Part shown: positions 1 to 12,526 of the stretch, one piece after another
How positions within the stretch are numbered: position 1 is the first letter of the stretch
Layout of the letters: each line of letters opens with the position of its first letter
Assembly: GCA_024867545.1 (NCBI GenBank)
Contig: JANFNE010000012.1
Span: forward strand, 248,001-312,000
Source of the DNA: Phytopythium helicoides
Taxonomy: Eukaryota > Oomycota > Peronosporomycetes > Pythiales > Pythiaceae
Direction: 5' to 3'
DNA length: 64,000 nucleotides
The notes under the pieces: generated by a model
The model's database searches: none
Seen by the model: the letters and a program-made list of their open reading frames with translations, nothing else
Told to the model about the DNA's origin: nothing
Position numbers and translations under genes: made by a program

Positions 1-938
1 TTCATGTGCTCACGAGGATCTCACTGTTCCTTACAGCTGCGTTGACTCCTGACAATCAAAACTTGCTCCTCAAAATCCAATGTAGTGCACCTGGTATCAC
101 AACATCAGTGAATGAAACATTATCTTTCGATACATATCCCCAAATCACATAAGCGCTAGGTGAGCCATGCGTGCACGCACGCCGACCGTGACTGCGTCGC
201 AACGAAAGCCCACGGTCAAAATTAGCTTATGATTGGCCTCCCGACAGGAATACAGACCTGACAACCATCACCATACTGAGCCCGAGCCAACTGTTTGCGC
301 TTGATGTGAGGTCTCCCCAGCAGCAATCACGAACGAGTCATCTGCTGATGTCCGCAGCCGCTCATTGCACCAAGCCACGTGCCCACCCCGTCACGTGCTC
401 AACCTGATTCTACCCAATCAGAGGACGTCAAAACGATATTTTAGCCAATCCACTGGCATTATTTTTGGACTCTTGGATCACGTCATGTCGAGCTAGCGTG
501 ATGGGGCGACTATCACACTGCGCAAGAAGATCACCATTGGCTGGAGCCACGCGCTCCAGGCGGTGTCTCCACTTCTGCGAGCCACAGTTCCCTGTCGACG
601 AGCCAGATGCACAGTTGTACCGTGTACACTCGTTGAATTCTCTTGGGATTTGACATACAATCTATGTACAGCACGTGCTCTGCTGCTGGTCCAGTGCTGG
701 ACGACAGGCTCATGACGAGACCACGCAGCAGTGGCCGTGGCCGCTCGTCCATCCAAGCTGTTCCCGTGCAATATCGTTGAGCTGCTACAATACCAACGCA
801 GTACACCTACCGCGGGTGCTTGGCCATTCTGGGTGCTCCAATGCAAGACCAGATCGACTAACCACCTCCAGGTAGAAGCTCACTCTCGGATTTGCGCGCT
901 CCGCACACGCAGAAGCCCTCAAGCCAAGACTCACCGCC
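1..938. other. Left-edge non-coding region, promoter of the BT1 transporter
   Basis: No open frame here looks protein-like on either strand. The stretch holds four CCAAT/ATTGG pentamers (about 232, 414, 445 and 536) and two CACGTG palindromes (376-381 and 392-397). It ends in a start-site-like motif just before the transporter. I read it as upstream regulatory DNA; this is inference from motif content only. Confidence 0.4.
878..895 (+). promoter_or_regulatory. Inr/FPR-like transcription start motif of the BT1 gene
   Basis: The sequence GCTCACTCTCGGATTTGC resembles the oomycete core promoter, an initiator GCTCATTYY followed by a flanking CAWTTT-like block. It lies 44 bases before the transporter ATG, a normal 5' UTR length in oomycetes. 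The flanking block is only a partial match. Confidence 0.45.
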
Positions 939-2639
939 ATGACGTTCCACATCGCGTCGAGCCCGGCATCAGCGGATGCCACCAAGCCCCGCTCGCCAGC
1001 CGAGTTTATGGCACTTAAGTCGCCCACAGCATCGGCCGATGCGAGTGACAACAGCTCGGCGGAGCTCGAGAATGGTGCACTTCGCAAGGGTGGAGCGCCT
1101 TCAATCTGGTCTCCACGCAACATCGGTGTGCTCGTCAGCTTCTGCTGTGTCACTGTTGTGTACGGCATGAGTCTCAGCATCCTGTACGCCGTCATGAACA
1201 ACTACCTGTACATGTCGGGCGTGATGGTGGCGACTGCCCAGGCGCTCGTCCGAATTCCTCGAGTCCTCCGTGTCTTCCTCTCGGCATTCTCGGATGTTTA
1301 CCCCATCTTTGGCTACCGTCGACGCCCATACATGATCATCGGTTGGGTTGTTGCGTTCATTGCGTGTTTCATCATGGCTGTCGTGCCGCTTGGCGAGCCG
1401 TACTATGAAGACCCGTCGCTCGAGGACCTCGATCTGGCTGACCTCACCCCAGCTCAACTCGAGCTCGTGAACACTGACGCACCGGACCGAGGCGTCAAGT
1501 TTATCTTCCTCTTCATGCTGGCAAACCTGGGTGCCGTGATTGCCTACGGCCCGACATATGGAATTTTCATCGAGCTGTCACAGCGTGAGCCGGAGCACAT
1601 GCGTGGATCACTGCAGACCAACGTGTTCATGACCCGTAACGCGGTTGGAATTCTGACGGCCTTCATCACGGGTCTGGGTCTCAACAGCAAGGAGTACGGT
1701 GGAGATTTCTCGTGGGCCATTGGTTTCTCCGGTGTCATGTGGATCTGCACTGCTGTCACGGCCATCACGATCCCCATGTGCTGGTTCTGCGTGACCGAAG
1801 AGAAGATGACGGAGCCGACACAGTCCATCGTGACTTTCTACAAGGACGTGTACGAGATGCTGCAGAAGCGTCCATTCTACCGCCTTTTCACCTTCCGCTA
1901 CTTCACTCAGGTGTTTTCAGCAATCTCGGTCACGGCTGCTAGCAACATCCAGTCCATGTATGCGGTGTCACGCCTCTCAATGACGGTCTGGCGTCGTGCA
2001 TCGGTCAGGTGCTCGTTGTTGCGGGCCTGTTCACCATCAAGCGATGGGGACTTCAGTGGAACTGGCGCTACCTCGCCATCTTTGCGCAGCTTTTCGCTGT
2101 CTTAGTGGACGCTTTCCCGACCTTCTTCACGGTTTGGGATGTGTACCGTAGCCAGTGGTTTTGGCTCGGCGTGCCGCTGCTCCAGGACTTTGTCGGTGAG
2201 TTTGTCGACTACTCGACGACGATTACCATGGTGGAGATTGCCGAGCCCGGACGCGAGGCAACTTGCATGGGTTTCCTTGGCTCCATCACGGCGAGCTCGG
2301 CGCCGTTCGGTACAGGTCATTACCAAGTCAGTTGACAGCTACTTTGACATCAGCCGCACCGACCTCAAGCGCGATGACCACGAGGTGCACATGCAGCTCA
2401 CGTACGCGTACATTATTGCGTACCTGTTCAACATTGCGTCCGTGAGCTTCGCGTTCTTCCTGCCAAAGCAGAAGGCGCAGGCACAAGAGTTCAAGAACAG
2501 CGGCGGACGCAACAAGCTGTACGGCACGCTCGCGGCGGTTGTGTTCGTTTTTTCGGTGTGCTGGGCTATCATGACTCACATCCTGTCGCTCTGGGGCTCG
2601 ACTTCGTGCCTCCGCATTGCTGGTGGTAACGGCTGCTAA
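939..2639 (+). CDS. BT1 / folate-biopterin-type membrane transporter, frame broken by two indels
   Basis: A multi-pass transporter of the BT1 superfamily (MFS-related), a family expanded in oomycetes; its substrate here is unknown, with folates or pterins the family precedent. About 12 hydrophobic segments follow a soluble N-terminus of about 55 residues. Family-like features are RIPRVLRVFLSAFSDVYPIFG with the YRRRPYM loop, the GPTYGIFIELSQREPE segment and FVDYSTTITMVEIAEP. The ATG at 939 follows an Inr-like motif and opens the longest frame. The frame shifts near 1964 (one G apparently missing, GGG read as GG) and back near 2316 (one extra G). Protein similarity continues smoothly across both, giving about 566 residues. 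I favour sequencing error over a pseudogene because everything else is intact. No intron is evident. Confidence 0.82.
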
Positions 2640-3276
2640 GCGAGATGCTCGCGAAAGTTTTCTGCACGCGTGATGTGCAGACGAGTGTAGTTGAGCGCAG
2701 TCAACTGCGCTTTCACAAATGTTGATGAATGAATTTTCATGGAGAGTCACTTGCACCTTCGTGCGTGAAAACGTCGACAATTCCATCCGCCACGAAAACG
2801 AATGAACGTGTAGCTTGCGCGTGTGGCAGCGACCTGAAAAGAGAAGACTAGGATGAACAATCGAGATTTGTTTGTTGTCGGGAATATCAAGAGTGGTTCA
2901 TTGATTCCATCGAAATGCTAGTGGCGATGGTTGGCATCGACCGCTATCTCATGCATGGGGCGCTGTCGCTCGCGCCCCGGTTGGTGTTTTGGTGTTTAAA
3001 TACGCGCTTTGCCACATGCAAGCGCCGCCCGCCCAGTTTCCCCACCGCTCTCCACACAGATTGATACTCACGGAAGGACACGCTTGACGACGAGGAGGTG
3101 GTTCATGGGGCTTCGCGCGTCTTGTTGTCTATGAGGCGCTCCCCAACCGATCGGACTGCCGCTCGGTCTTCAGTCGGAAAGACTCTTTTCTCGTTTTTCT
3201 GGATGGTGTGTGTGCTGATGTTTTGCTGATGTTGGTTGGTCATTTCGATGATCTCCCGTGCATCACGGCGGTCGTT
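2640..3276. other. Intergenic region between convergent genes
   Basis: It lies between the 3' ends of the BT1 transporter (+) and the PDZ-like gene (-), so it should contain both 3' UTRs and terminators. I see no convincing coding frame or RNA gene. Confidence 0.4.
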
Positions 3277-3991
3277 CTAGACGACAATGCTCTGGTTAGC
3301 GGGGATGTTGAGCCCCGACTGGCGCACAGGGCCGGTTGAGCAGCTGGTTGACGCGGTCGAGCGCCACTTGCAGCTTGGACACCTTGCGCTTCTTGGACTT
3401 GTTGTCGTCCGAGTACGCGCTCTCGCCCTCGTTGCGGTGGCGTCGGTGGCGTCGACGGCCGGGGCTTCTGCTGGAGCTGGAGCTGGAGCTGCTGTCGACC
3501 GACATGGAGCGCGAGGTTGTCGACGTGGACGCGACCGACTCGGCCGACGACGACTCGACCGACACGGTCGAGTGCTTGCGCACGCGCTCTCTGTCCTGTG
3601 CTTCCCCACCGGCGAGCTCGCTCTGCATCGACTTGCGGTCGTCCGCGAGCACCTGCAGCTCGTCGCCGTTGACGAACACGAGGCTCACGGGCTTTGGCGC
3701 GCCGAGCATGACCTTCTTGACGGCCTTGAGCGTCAGCCGGTTGACCGGGAAGCCGGCCACGAGCCGCAGCTCGCTTCCCACGCGCAGCTCGGCGCTCTCG
3801 GCCGTCACGGAGCTGACGAGGATGGCGCCGCAGCGCCGGCGCTTGAGCGTGAATCCTGGCGCCGCGCGGCCGTCCCAGAGCACCTCGACGGTGCGCGGGG
3901 GCTCCGCGACCGCGGACGTGCCGGCGCGCGTGCTCGGAGACTGGCGCGGCGATTTCTCGGCCTCTGGGGCCGCTGCGAGCGCGCGCTTCAT
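3277..3991 (-). CDS. PDZ-like domain protein with Ser-rich and basic tail
   Basis: No named family is recognised. From the ATG at 3991, about 40 residues of low-complexity N-terminus lead into a region (about 35-115) that reads like a PDZ fold: VEVLWDGRAAPGFTLKRR, then a GAILVSSV strand, and NRLTLKAVKKVMLGAPKP in the place of the usual helix and last strand. A serine-rich stretch, a basic run (RRRHRRHR) and KSKKRKVSKLQVALDRVNQLL follow, suggesting a nuclear or scaffold protein with a short terminal helix. As written the frame stops at 3296. Removing one C from a CCC run near 3333 gives an alternative end reading NIPANQSIVV, stopping at 3277. I could not decide between the two. Single exon. 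Confidence 0.55.
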
Positions 3992-6121
3992 GGCTGCGGA
4001 AAGCTCGGGAGCTCGCGCGTGCGGCGCGCGCGTCGGCTGCGGGGCTGGAGGCGCTGGGGACGCGCAGGAAGCGCGCGCGTGCGGCCGAGCGAGTGGCGAT
4101 GTGAGCGCTCCATTTCGACGCGGGACGCCTGCGGCTGGCGATCGGCCAGCAGCTCAGGCTCGAAACAGATGGCTCGCGTACCGTAGATAGAGTTGACTTG
4201 CGCGGACTATGGAATCCGGCCTCATCGCTTTTTGCCCTCACGCAAGCCGACGACTCGCACTGGCTTTGCACAGGGAGGCGGCTGATTAGGGATAGGAACG
4301 GGACGCGAAGAGAAAACCTGCGAGAGTGGATTCGTCTGCGGACGTGGGAAGATTTAAACGAGAGTACAGTATAATGAAGAACCTGTGACAAATAATACTC
4401 CAAATGTGCCACGTTGGCAAAAAAGATCCGAACGCTAGAAGCTCGAAAAATGGAGCGCGCACTGGAAACCCGCCGACTTTTTGCGGCCCAGAGCCTTCGC
4501 TGCGGACTTCGCGGCGGCAGTGACTATCAAAGTTGGCTCCTGTGATGGCGCAAAAGTGTTGCTGCGGTTGAATGGCGAGCGACTCTTCTTGTGGGTCCCG
4601 AGTCCATGGCTCCCATTTCAAACGGCCACACCAACGCTACTGGTGGGTGCGTGCCGCGCTCGCTGATGCATCGACCGTGCACGTGACGCGACTGGCGGGG
4701 CGAACGTTCGCTGCGAGCGAGCGAGCCGTTTGCGAGAAAACGCAATGGCCACTCGACGACACTCAACACAAGCGCACGCGCGAATAGAGCGCAGCGCCGC
4801 GCATCGCGATTCGTGAAATTTCGTCCCCTATGCATTTTTGCCAGCTTGAAGCGCGCGGCAAGGCGTTCTAGTGTCTATGACAGCGCTCGAATAAAACCGG
4901 CGTGTGGTTTCGCCCATCGAAAGTTAGCTCCAGGCCTCTGCCGCGCCAAGTTGAACTGCTGTTTGCATAGTACTCGGGCCATCACCATTGTTCCGAGAAA
5001 ACGCTCGCGGCCGGCACTTTGCGCTCTTTGAAGAAAAGGATCGGCCATTCGGCGCGACCCCATCTTCCCCCTCACGCGCGGTGCCTTTTTTCTCTAGCGT
5101 GCAAAACGGGCGAGAGGATGAAAAAAAGTGACTGGGTCCTCCCTAGGGCTCTTCGAGCCGCGAACAGACGGACACCCCGCAGTCGGCGCCTCCACCACAA
5201 AGCAAAGCCGTCGCTCGAAATGTTGGGCTTTCCCACTCCTCCGCGCTTTGCATGCGTGGGCTGTCCATTCGGAGCAAAAATCCAACAGAGTGCGACAGGC
5301 ACTTGTAAAACGCGCACCAAAAATGCAGTGTAAACACGAGTTCAACGCGAGGGTGTGGGCTCGTTGAGATGCTTCGTGCGCTTCGCGCCGTCTCGATCGA
5401 AAGGCGAATCCGGCCCGCGGCTGATGAGCACTGCACCGGGCTCGCCCCCGCCAGCGCTCCGCCCCGAGCGTGGTGTCATACGACGGAGCAGTGAGCATAG
5501 TGAGATCAAGTACAATTCGACGCCTTCAGGAGCTCGTGGTACCGGCAAATCTGGGAAAGTATCTGAGACATGGGTCGCATACTCAGACCAAGTCATCAAG
5601 TATGTACCTCTAAAGAACCGGAACATGGAACTCGCGTTCCGCATCAAGTGCACGATAAGCACCTCTCTGGCTCTGGCGTTGACTATAGCGCAACTAGACT
5701 TGCGTGAAGTATACCTCAAGCGACTCTCGCTCGTTGCCTCTAGAACCGTTTGCGCGCGGGTAAAAGTGGTGCGAAGGTCGTCCAACGCACCCATACAAAC
5801 ACCATGATAAAAATCGTTCACTTGTGCATTGTATTCAAAAGTATTCGTACTTAGCGCCGCATACTCCAGCCAAGATGTTCCCAGCGGGGAAGAGAAGCGC
5901 CCGCCCGCATTCTTTGCTTCCGAGCCGATTGCTGCTCACACGCCCGCGCGTCGCCCGAGCCCCCGCCGCCGCGCCCGCCGCTCGGCCCCAAGCGCCTCCG
6001 CCCCCGCCCGCTCCCCGCCAGCCGCGCGCGCGCTTCTCCGCTGGTTCCGGCGGTGCCTCGCTCGCCCCAAACAGCCGCGAACTCGCCCCGCGACCGGCCG
6101 AGAAAGGCGACGCTTTGCGCC
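3992..6121. other. 2.1 kb divergent intergenic region with no supported gene
   Basis: It lies between the divergently transcribed PDZ-like gene and the AMPK gene. It has many short overlapping frames on both strands, none with recognisable domains or a convincing exon structure. GC-rich sequence near 5940-6120 is probably the 5' UTR of the kinase. I see no tRNA, repeat or transposon signature. A fast-evolving gene or non-coding RNA cannot be excluded. Confidence 0.4.
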
Positions 6122-8321
<2,200 letters not shown>

Positions 8322-8583
8322 TTCGCGGACGCACGCGGTGCTTTATGCTTCCCGAGGAATTCTTGTACCCCGAGGGTATCGACGCGACGCCCCAATTCTA
8401 GGAGACACCGACAGAACAGACCAAGATGCATTATGATAGGGCAAAGTGAGCGGCCGCTTCACTCCTACCAAGAGACCAACAAACAGCTTTTGCACCCCAT
8501 TTCCTTTCGTTCTTTCAAAAGCGTTTATAGTGAGGCACACATCACTCGAACTTCGCCTTTAGATTTCCTCCTTTCGGCGGCGA

Positions 8584-9561
8584 TTATACTACATGAACGC
8601 CGTTCTCATCGCTCTCGGTGACACCTTCCACAGTCGCAGCGTTCGCACTAGCAGTTGAGCCCTTTTCGCTCGCTCGGCGTTTGGCGTGCTCTGGGTCCAG
8701 TCGCAGGATGCTACCCGAGATGAGTTGCCCCGCGGGCGTGCACAGCAGTGTGATCGACTGCACCAGAGTCAACGACATGACATCCTGCGGCCGCTGATTC
8801 CGGCTCACGTCGCTCCCGGCCGTTGCTAAATCGATCGGAACCTCCACGAAGTTCGCGCTCACTGGCTTTGGATGTGCATCTAGGGATGCAGAGTGAGCCC
8901 ACGCGTGCACCGATTCGCTACTCGTCGAGATGGATGCAGTCACATTGATCACTGAACAAAACGCATTTGCGGTGTTCGTGGATGGAACGCAATGCAAGCT
9001 CACAGCGCGGGTGATGGCTTGGAGTCGGTCCCTGTTACACCACACCAAAGCGCTCGATTAGTCCAACATACCAGCCGATTTCAAGCCCATACACTCTTAC
9101 ATGGGTGCTCCAAGTGAGCTGACTGGGCTGCCGGAATCGTTCTTATCACTACTCACAACCGGGGCGTAGTTGATCAAGCAGTGGACACGGGGAAACCTTG
9201 CCGCAATGGATCTACTCCAGTCATCAAGTTGTTTCTTCGTGGTGAAGTCGCAAAGTAGCGGAAGCATTGCCCCACGTGGGATACCTAGATGCTCGTGGGT
9301 CTCTGGACAGCGCGCAAGGGATGTCGCCATGAAGGTGTCTAACATTGATCGATCCCTGCAAACACACATCATTAGCCGGCAGTCAACTTGGCCCAACTGT
9401 ACCAGCACATACGAAAAGGTGACGAGCACGTTTGCGCCGATGGACCACAGGTGAGCGGCCACGTTCATCATGAGCTCGTTGTCACTGCCCGTCATCACAA
9501 CCTGCAGGAGCACCGCAACATCATGAGCTTGCGCGGCCAGCCAGAGCATTGGTAACATTGA
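8584..9561 (-). CDS. Divergent SDR-like (Rossmann) protein, probably catalytically dead
   Basis: The sequence follows the layout of a short-chain dehydrogenase. A nucleotide-binding start (VVMTGSDNE, then a GANVLVTFSDRSMLD strand-helix) is followed by CDFTTKKQLDDW, a LINYAPVVS segment where SDRs have LINNAG, INVTAS, and a C-terminal LISGSILRLD resembling the SDR ending. Exons: about 9561-9413, 9355-9101 and 9031-8584, with introns of 57 nt (GTATGT...TTTGCAG) and 69 nt (GTAAGA...AACAG). Frame is kept across both, giving about 283 residues. Odd points: TGSDNEL lacks the TGxxxGxG glycines, and the place of the YxxxK catalytic pair reads AWAHSASL, without Tyr or Lys. The 5' end is uncertain; a splice acceptor just before VVMTG suggests a missing first exon. 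Function unknown. Confidence 0.6.
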
Positions 9562-10452
9562 TTCTACGCACCACTTTGCTCGCAAGCGAAGAGGACCAGG
9601 ATGACGTTATCGGCGATGAATCGCTGAATGGCGACGCCGGCGCAACTGCTGGCGGCACCACGTAGACCGCCATCGGGTTCGCTTTCTCGGTTCGCTGCTG
9701 ACCGAGTAAGAGCTCCCCTGAGTACATGGCAGGTGGCATACCCGATGCCAACGCGACTGCTTCGCTATCGGCACCAACTTTGGCGCGCTTGGCGTCGGCG
9801 TCGGCGCCAACACTAACTCTGCACCCCCGCATGTTCCTCAGCGTTGCGCTTGGCGCCAGTAGCCTGCAGGTTGGAGTAGAGGCCCGTGACGATCTCGTTT
9901 CGCACGTTACACCTCCCATCGCGCATGCTCTGCAGAAAGATTTGCACGGCGAGGTCTCCCTCGGCCTCTTGCTTCTGCTTGAGCAACGACATGAACTCTG
10001 GGTGTTTGCTCCACAGGTGGTTCTCGATGCGGCCGCGGCGGCAGTTGATCCGGCTCCAAATCTTGGGCGCGTCGCGCTTGGCGGACGTGGGCTCGTCGCA
10101 CACCATGCAGACGACCACGTCGACCATCTCGCCCTGCGCCGTGCCCGCCACCTCCGCGGGCAACGGCGCCGACTCGTTAATACGCGGCTTCATGGCCGTG
10201 CCGCTGATCACCGAGGCCGGCAGCGCGCGCTCCATGATCGGCAGCGCGTGCTGCCAGCGCTTCTGGAAGGTGAAGACGCGCTTGCGAGCCCCGCCCTTGG
10301 CCGCGCTTGGCGGCCGTCGGCGTCGACGGCTCGCTCTCGGCCCCCAGAGCGGCCCCGGATCCCGCGGAGCCGGCGCTGGGACCCGCAGACGCCGCCGCTT
10401 GCTCGCCCGCCGCCGCGGCGCCGAACAGCACGGCCGTGTGCTCGTCCGCCAT
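9521..10452 (-). CDS. BED-type zinc-finger protein (two indels)
   Basis: Probable DNA-binding protein. From the ATG at 10452 an Ala/Gly-rich leader (MADEHTAVLFGAAAAGEQ) runs to a basic stretch (AAKRAKGGARKRVF), then VVVCMVCDEPTSAKRD and GRIENHLWSKHPEFMSLLK. C-x2-C followed about 26 residues later by H-x4-H is the BED-finger pattern, with an aromatic/Trp residue between as usual. The rest is an Ala/Ser/Pro-rich tail without recognised domains. The frame needs one base removed near 10306 (CGCGGCC) and one G removed from a five-G run near 9829. Corrected length is about 309 residues. The 3' end overlaps the putative 5' end of the SDR-like gene on the same strand, so one of these boundaries is wrong. 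BED fingers occur in domesticated transposases, but no transposase domain is visible here. Confidence 0.6.
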
Positions 10453-10907
10453 GGCGCCGCGAGGTCGATCGGCGCTCGGCGCTTGGCTCTTGGCGAGGCC
10501 CACGGCGCGCGCTCGCTCGCCTGTTCAAAAGCGAGAAAGTGAGTGGCCGGCGAGTGGTACGAGGTACCCGCGGGCAGGTACCATTGCGCGACCTTCGCGC
10601 CACCGCGCCAAGCGTTGGTCCTACCGCGAGAATGCTGGTCCACAAGTTGCTGCTGGATAGGCGGCTAATATTCATCTAGTAAAGGCTCATGTATTATCAC
10701 AACCTTTTTCTCTTCATCTATGTATAGTATTCATACTAGAGAGATAAAATTCAACCGCAGTATGCTAAAACAGAGGGTCAAGTTCGAAGTTTCACCTGCC
10801 CCCCCTGTTCTCCAGCTTTAGTGCAAGTTTCTCGCCACGGCGTCCACCGCGCGCTCCCCTCGCCTCGCCGCTCGCCGCCCGCGCCGCCGCCCGCGTCTCT
10901 CGGCCTC
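10453..10907. other. Divergent intergenic region
   Basis: Shared upstream DNA of the BED-finger gene (-) and the basic protein gene (+). It is AT-rich at 10665-10790, then GC-rich into the 5' UTR of the right-hand gene. No gene seen. Confidence 0.4.
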
Positions 10908-12226
10908 ATGGACGCTGCGCGCGAGCCTGACGCTTCGATCGCGGCCTCTCCCGCCTCCGACAAGCCAGTATTGCGCGCGCTACTGCCTGCGCCACCCGCT
11001 GCCTCGACTGGCGCTGCTGCTCCGCGCTCGCCCAAGCTGACGCTCAAGCAGGAGCTGTCTCCGCACGCAGAGGCGCTCGCGCTGCTGGGGGATGGGTTCG
11101 TGACGCCTCCGCGAGATGCAGCGGAGATTGCAGACCACTCTGGACGCGTTGCTACGGGTACTTATGCGACCTCTACGCCGGCTTCGTCTGTTGGAAGCAA
11201 GCGCTCTTTTGGCGACTTCCAGTCCAGGCAAGGCGCAGGCCGACGAGGGTTTGCGGGAGACGGAGAGGAGGCACGAGCTAGCAGGCAAGCGCGTGTATGG
11301 AGATCGACACTCGCGGCGCAAGTCCAGCGGAGACTTTTTGAGGAAAGGCCAGTGGACCTCGACGGAGGAGCGGCTCGCGAGAGCGCTGATCGAGGCCTTC
11401 GAGGAAGGATACCTGCCCGTGTACACGGGGATTCGGCTGCGCGGGTACTTGGCAGTGCAGCTGCAGTGCGACCCCATGCGGATCTCCAAAAAGCTGTGCA
11501 CGGGCAACGTGGACGGCCTGGTCGTCCCGAAGAACTTTGGCCAGAAGAAGTTCAAGCTGCGCAAGAAAGCCAACTGGGACCGCGACGAGGCCAACCGCGT
11601 CATCTCCACGTTGGAAAAGCTCACCAACGAGCTCTGGCGCGAGGCTCCGGTCCCTCGCCCACCCTTTCCTGACACTCTCGAGCACGCGCAACAGCGAGGA
11701 GCCGCTGAGCTTGCGAGAGCTCTCTTTTGCAAGCTGCATGTCCCCTGAGAGTCCCGGCCGAGGCTGTCGCCAACAGTGACCAGGAAGCACAAGAGCACCG
11801 TGTTCCCCATCATCTATTTAAACCTGTCCAAGAAGCACAACAAGAAGCCGTCCGATCGATCGGATGACACGGGTAGCGTTGACAGCAGTAGCAGTAGTGG
11901 CAGCGACGCCGAGCTGACCTGAGTCCACGACGCCCATTATGAGCGAGGACGAGAAAGCTGCTCGCCGCCCGCGCAAGCAAAGGAAGACCAAGCCGCTCGA
12001 CGGCGAGTCGCTGCAAGCCGCGTACGATCTGTTGACGCTGTGCAAGCCAGCGACACCAACGAACAAGGGCAAGAAGAGCAAGCGAAAGAATACCAAGCCC
12101 AGGGCCACCAAGTCCAAAGGCGAGATTCCTGCCGCACTGTCTCCCGTCCTCATCAAGTCCGAATGCGAGATTCCCCTCCTCGCAACCACCGAGCGTCACG
12201 ACTGCTCCGTGAAGACGACCGTGTAG
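10908..12226 (+). CDS. Basic protein of unknown function, probable orphan family (several indels)
   Basis: I recognise no named family, but the central block looks like a folded domain: KGQWTSTEERLARALIEAF, EEGYLPVYTGIRLRGYLAVQ, LQCDPMRISKKLCTGN. The W-x3-E-E-x-L-A-x-A-L-I-E-A-F start is loosely Myb/SANT-like, and similar proteins are, as far as I recall, common in oomycetes. The N-terminus (ATG 10908) is Ala/Ser/Pro-rich with LTLKQELSPHAEALALLGDG. Downstream come STVFPIIYLNLSKKHNKK, a Ser-rich stretch and a basic segment (RRPRKQRKTKPLDGESLQAA). The frame shifts near 11219 (one extra C) and again around 11650-11760. After a stop at 11920-11922 the adjoining frame continues in similar style to 12226, probably past one extra base near 11918. 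It may instead be two genes (10908-11922 and 11939-12226). Confidence 0.5.
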
Positions 12227-12526
12227 CTGAGCTAACCTGTCGAAGACGAGTCCTCGCTCCCTCATGTCGGCGAGCCTCGCGCGTAGTTGATGTCCATGAA
12301 AAAGTAGCTGCCGAAAGAAAATTTATTTCAAATCCCGATCCTTGACGCCCAACAAAAAACCGCTCGCCCGCCACCTCACTCGCATTTCTTCTACGCGCCG
12401 CCCCGACCTCCGCGTGGCCAATGAGCGACGTGCGCCAACGCCGCGCCAACCCGCGCGCGCCCCAAGTGGACGCGGCCCGCCGCCTCGCGACCGGCCGAGC
12501 AGGAGCCCGCGGGCCGGCGCCGCAGC
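12227..12526. other. Intergenic region upstream of phosphatidylserine synthase
   Basis: It contains the 3' end of the preceding gene and the promoter of the synthase. No coding frame is supported. Confidence 0.4.
12374..12390 (+). promoter_or_regulatory. Inr/FPR-like start motif of the phosphatidylserine synthase gene
   Basis: CCTCACTCGCATTTCTT matches the oomycete initiator plus flanking block quite well (TCACTC then GCATTTC). It lies about 137 bases before the ATG at 12527. Confidence 0.5.

Noticed and set aside
1960..2316. Programmed ribosomal frameshifting in the BT1 gene
   Set aside because: Opposite shifts at two sites, no slippery heptamer evident, and the same kind of slips occur in many unrelated genes here; sequencing error is simpler.
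3240..4412. 390-codon open frame on the minus strand overlapping the PDZ-like gene
   Set aside because: Arg/Ala/Ser-rich translation typical of a GC-rich shadow frame; the PDZ-like frame has folded-domain character and a proper ATG.
5342..5821. 159-codon minus-strand frame in the 3.99-6.12 kb gap
   Set aside because: No domain or splice support and an overlapping plus-strand frame of similar length; not protein-like enough to call.
9521..10452. BED finger as evidence of a hAT-type transposon
   Set aside because: No transposase catalytic or dimerisation region, no terminal inverted repeats or target-site duplication seen nearby.
9726..10679. 317-codon plus-strand frame opposite the BED-finger gene
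   Set aside because: Low-complexity Arg/Ala/Pro translation with no motifs; the minus strand carries the zinc finger.
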